A DNA stretch of 8,472 nucleotides from Gemmatimonadales bacterium (GTDB lineage: Bacteria; Gemmatimonadota; Gemmatimonadetes; Gemmatimonadales; GWC2-71-9). The translations under genes were made by a program, and so were the position numbers. The notes under the pieces were generated by a model. That model ran no database searches. It worked only from the letters and a program-made list of their open reading frames with translations, and was not told the DNA's origin. Where the stretch lies: assembly GCA_013813675.1 (NCBI GenBank), contig JACCRH010000383.1, positions 1-8,472 on the forward strand, in the 5' to 3' direction. Positions 5,935 to 8,472 of the stretch are shown here, in pieces; position 1 is the stretch's first letter; every line of letters begins with the position of its first letter.

Positions 5935-7383
5935 ATGGCCGAAGCAAAGGCGTTGACTCCCAGGGCGACCGATTTCAGCGCCTGGTACAACGAACTCATC
6001 GCCCGGGCGCAGCTGGCGGACTACAGCCCGGTGCGGGGGTGCATGGTCATCCGGCCGAATGGCTACGCCATCTGGGAGCAGATGCAGCGTGCCCTGGACC
6101 AGATGTTCAAGGACACCGGCCATCAGAACGCCTACTTCCCCCTCTTCATTCCTCAGAGCTTCCTGAGTCGGGAGGCGGAGCACATCGAGGGCTTCGCGCC
6201 CGAGCTCGCGGTGGTCACCCACGGCGGCGGCAAGGAGCTGGAGGAGCCGCTGGTGATCCGGCCCACGTCGGAGACGATCATCTACTCGATGTACGCCAAG
6301 TGGATCCAGAGCTACCGCGATCTTCCGGTCCTGATCAACCAGTGGGCCAATGTCGTGCGCTGGGAGATGCGCACCCGACTCTTCCTCCGGACCACCGAAT
6401 TCCTCTGGCAGGAGGGCCACACCGCCCACGCCACCGAGTCCGAGGCCGAAGAGGAAACCCTGCGCATGCTCGGAGTCTACCGCACGTTCATGGAGGAGTG
6501 GATGGCCATGCCGGTCGTGACCGGCAGAAAGACCGACAGCGAGCGCTTCGCCGGTGCGCTGCGCACCTACAGTTGCGAGGCGCTGATGCAGGACAACAAG
6601 GCGCTCCAGGCCGGCACCAGCCACAATCTCGGGCAGAACTTCTCCCGCGCCTTCGAGGTCACCTTCCAGACCGCCTCGGGCGACCTGGACCACGTGTGGA
6701 ACACCTCCTGGGGAGTCTCGACCCGCCTGGTGGGCGCGCTGATCATGGCCCACGGCGACGACGCGGGCCTCATCTGTCCGCCGCGGCTGGCGCAGTACCA
6801 GGTGGTCATCGTTCCCATCTACCGGAGCGACGAGGAGCGGGCCACCGTCCTCGACACCGCCGAGCGCACCCGGAAGGAGCTCGCAGCCGCCGGGATTCGG
6901 GTGCACCTCGACGCGCGGGACGGGATGAAGCCGGGAGCCAAGTACTACGAGTGGGAGGGCAGGGGCGTGCCGATGCGGCTGGAAATCGGGCCCCGCGACG
7001 TCGCCTCGGGAACGGCGGTGCTGGCGCGGCGGACCGGAGGCAAGAAGGAAAGCCTTGCCCTCGCCGGCCTCGGCCCCGCGTTGGTGGCGGCGATGGAGGC
7101 CATGCAGCGCGAGATGCTGGAAGGCGCCCGGGCCAGGCGGGAGGCGAACAGCCTCCGGGGCGCGACCAAGGACCAGTTCCTCGCCCGGCTCGAGAGCGGC
7201 GGCGGATTCATCTACGCCGGATTCTGCGGTCGCGGAGAGTGCGAGGCGGAGATCAAGGAACAGACCAAGGCGACGATTCGGGTCCTGCCGGATGCCGAGT
7301 TCCGCTCGCCCCAGGTGCCGGACACCTGCATGTGGTGCGGCGGCCCGAGCGTGACGGAGGCCGTGTGGGCGAGGGCGTACTGA
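5935..7383 (+). CDS. proS: Prolyl-tRNA synthetase, archaeal/eukaryote-like type with C-terminal zinc domain
   Basis: A cytoplasmic class II synthetase that charges tRNA-Pro. It has 482 residues, the size of the short form found in archaea, Thermus and some bacteria. It lacks the roughly 180-residue editing insertion of the E. coli type. Motif 2 is RWEMRTRLFLRTTEFLWQEG at residues 142-161. A proline-pocket and tRNA region reads TSHNLGQNFSRAF. Motif 3 is GVSTRLVGALIMAHGDDAG, with its arginine at R264. The anticodon domain follows. A C-terminal zinc-binding domain has C431, C436, C465 and C468 (CGRGEC and CMWC), the same C-x4-C and C-x2-C spacing as in Thermus ProRS. The protein ends in tyrosine (WARAY), as in Thermus ProRS, where the terminal Tyr reaches the active site. 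The start is supported by AAAGG upstream. The last 19 bases overlap lysA. Confidence 0.96.
   Translation: MAEAKALTPRATDFSAWYNELIARAQLADYSPVRGCMVIRPNGYAIWEQMQRALDQMFKDTGHQNAYFPLFIPQSFLSREAEHIEGFAPELAVVTHGGGKELEEPLVIRPTSETIIYSMYAKWIQSYRDLPVLINQWANVVRWEMRTRLFLRTTEFLWQEGHTAHATESEAEEETLRMLGVYRTFMEEWMAMPVVTGRKTDSERFAGALRTYSCEALMQDNKALQAGTSHNLGQNFSRAFEVTFQTASGDLDHVWNTSWGVSTRLVGALIMAHGDDAGLICPPRLAQYQVVIVPIYRSDEERATVLDTAERTRKELAAAGIRVHLDARDGMKPGAKYYEWEGRGVPMRLEIGPRDVASGTAVLARRTGGKKESLALAGLGPALVAAMEAMQREMLEGARARREANSLRGATKDQFLARLESGGGFIYAGFCGRGECEAEIKEQTKATIRVLPDAEFRSPQVPDTCMWCGGPSVTEAVWARAY
7356..7360 (+). promoter_or_regulatory. Ribosome binding site of lysA, inside proS
   Basis: GGAGG lies in the proS coding sequence with four bases between it and the GTG at 7365. 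This is a strong anti-Shine-Dalgarno match at slightly short spacing, and it favours 7365 over the upstream in-frame GTGs at 7332 and 7335. Confidence 0.55.
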
Positions 7384-8472
7384 CCGGCGCGGCGGAGCCC
7401 GTCCAGCCGCTCTACGCCGACGCGGGAATCGAGCGGGACGGCGATTCCCTCCATTTCGGCGGCGCCGCGCTCTCCGCGATCGCCGATAGCATCGGCACTC
7501 CGGCGTACGTCTACAACGCCGGTGTCATCCGCCGGCAATTCCGGGCGCTGGACGAGGCCTTGTCCCCGGTGCCGCATCGAATCGCGTACGCCGTGAAAGC
7601 CAACTCGAACCTGGGCGTGCTCCGGATCCTGCGGGACCTGGGCTCCGGGGCCGACATCGTCTCCGGCGGGGAGCTGGCCCGCGCTCTCGCCGCGGGGTTC
7701 GAGCCGGAGCGCATCGTGTTCAGCGGCGTGGGCAAGACCGACGAGGAGCTGACCGCCGCGGTCGAAGCCGGAATCGGCCACGTGCACCTGGAGTCCACCG
7801 CCGAGCTCGCCGCGCTCGCCCGAACCGCGGCCCGGCTCAGGCGATCGGTGCGGGTCGGGATTCGGGTCAACCCCGACGTCACCGCGGACACCCACCCCTA
7901 CATCGCCACCGGCCAGGGCGGAATCAAGTTCGGCGTTCCGGTGGATCAGGTCGTGCCGCTGGCGCTGGCTGTCGGGCAGCACCCGCAGCTCACTCTCGAC
8001 ACCATCGCGATGCACATCGGCAGCCAGCTCCTCGATCCGCGGCCCTATGCCGAGGGGATCGGACGGCTGCTCGACCTGGTTGCCCGGCTCCGCGAGGCCG
8101 GCGTCGAGACCGTCCGCTCACTCGACGTGGGCGGTGGGATCGGCATCCGGTACCGCGACGAACGCCCCCTGACCCCCGACACTTTGGCCGCGACCATCGT
8201 GCCACTGGTGCAGGAGAGCGGGCTGACCCTGGTGATGGAGCCCGGCCGCTATCTGGTCGGGAGTGCGGGCGTGCTGCTCACCACCGTGCTCTCCCGGAAG
8301 CACTCCGGTGGCAAAGATCTGGTCATCGTGGACGCCGGGATGAACGACCTGGTTCGTCCCAGCCACTACATGGCCTACCACGAGATGGTGGAGGTGGAGC
8401 TGCGGGGCAGGGCGGAGGCGGAGGTCGACGTCGTGGGCCCGGTATGCGAGACGGGAGACTTCCTGGCCCGCG
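7365..8472 (+). CDS. lysA: Diaminopimelate decarboxylase, truncated by window end
   Basis: A cytoplasmic PLP enzyme (fold III, alanine-racemase-like barrel) that decarboxylates meso-diaminopimelate to L-lysine, the last step of the DAP pathway. 369 codons are visible and the 3' end lies beyond the window. YAVKANSN carries the PLP-binding lysine (K78). HIGSQ at residues 217-221 and GGGIG at 256-260 (phosphate-binding loop) follow, then EPGR at 292-295. VDAGMNDLVRPSHY leads to CETGD at 361-365, with C361 matching the catalytic cysteine supplied across the dimer interface. These last motifs separate it from ornithine/arginine decarboxylases of the same fold. The chosen GTG start has GGAGG four bases upstream and overlaps proS by 19 bases in another frame, implying co-transcription and coupling. 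The frame is open further upstream, but the N-terminal alignment (about 30 residues before the GTPAYVY segment) fits 7365. Roughly 40-60 C-terminal residues are probably missing. Confidence 0.93.
   Translation, partial: MGEGVLTGAAEPVQPLYADAGIERDGDSLHFGGAALSAIADSIGTPAYVYNAGVIRRQFRALDEALSPVPHRIAYAVKANSNLGVLRILRDLGSGADIVSGGELARALAAGFEPERIVFSGVGKTDEELTAAVEAGIGHVHLESTAELAALARTAARLRRSVRVGIRVNPDVTADTHPYIATGQGGIKFGVPVDQVVPLALAVGQHPQLTLDTIAMHIGSQLLDPRPYAEGIGRLLDLVARLREAGVETVRSLDVGGGIGIRYRDERPLTPDTLAATIVPLVQESGLTLVMEPGRYLVGSAGVLLTTVLSRKHSGGKDLVIVDAGMNDLVRPSHYMAYHEMVEVELRGRAEAEVDVVGPVCETGDFLAR

Noticed and set aside
5830..6906. Long - strand frame opposite proS, and similar ones at 1949-2920 and 7212-8015
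   Set aside because: They are shadows of proS, accD/rodA and lysA. No conserved motifs or plausible start signals are visible.

Overview
This window is a compact, GC-rich stretch of bacterial chromosome made of seven housekeeping genes, all on the + strand. Strong codon bias produces many long false reading frames on the other strand. A Gemmatimonadota or related soil-type lineage is my best guess. The hints are an enlarged RodA, an archaeal/eukaryote-type prolyl-tRNA synthetase, a variant bacterial HisRS and dispersed GTCATCC-type palindromes between genes. None of these is diagnostic, and the assignment is inference.

Layout: (1) 1-2045 is the elongasome pair, the 3' part of mrdA (PBP2 transpeptidase, cut by the window start) and rodA (SEDS glycan polymerase), joined by a 4-base GTGA stop/start overlap. 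(2) 2150-3025 is accD (acetyl-CoA carboxylase carboxyltransferase beta). It is followed by a strong GC hairpin (3050-3081) and a compound palindromic repeat (3107-3203). (3) 3234-4466 is folC (folylpolyglutamate/dihydrofolate synthase). (4) 4528-5838 is hisS, whose stop codon lies inside a second palindromic repeat with a perfect 25-bp stem (5828-5895). (5) 5935-7383 is proS, with a good ribosome binding site. (6) 7365 to the window end is lysA (diaminopimelate decarboxylase). It starts inside the end of proS and is cut by the window end.

The genes serve cell-wall elongation (mrdA, rodA, and lysA, which uses the peptidoglycan precursor meso-DAP to make lysine), fatty-acid initiation (accD), folate retention and one-carbon metabolism (folC), and tRNA charging (hisS, proS). 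mrdA-rodA and proS-lysA look translationally coupled. accD, folC and hisS look like more independent units.

I found no mobile gene, CRISPR array, toxin, defence system or RNA gene, and no evidence for an undescribed multi-gene system. The points most worth a second look are the two related intergenic palindromes (one supplying the hisS stop codon), the HisRS motif 3 that lacks its usual arginine, the roughly 40-residue hydrophobic expansion in RodA, and a possible leaderless hisS start.
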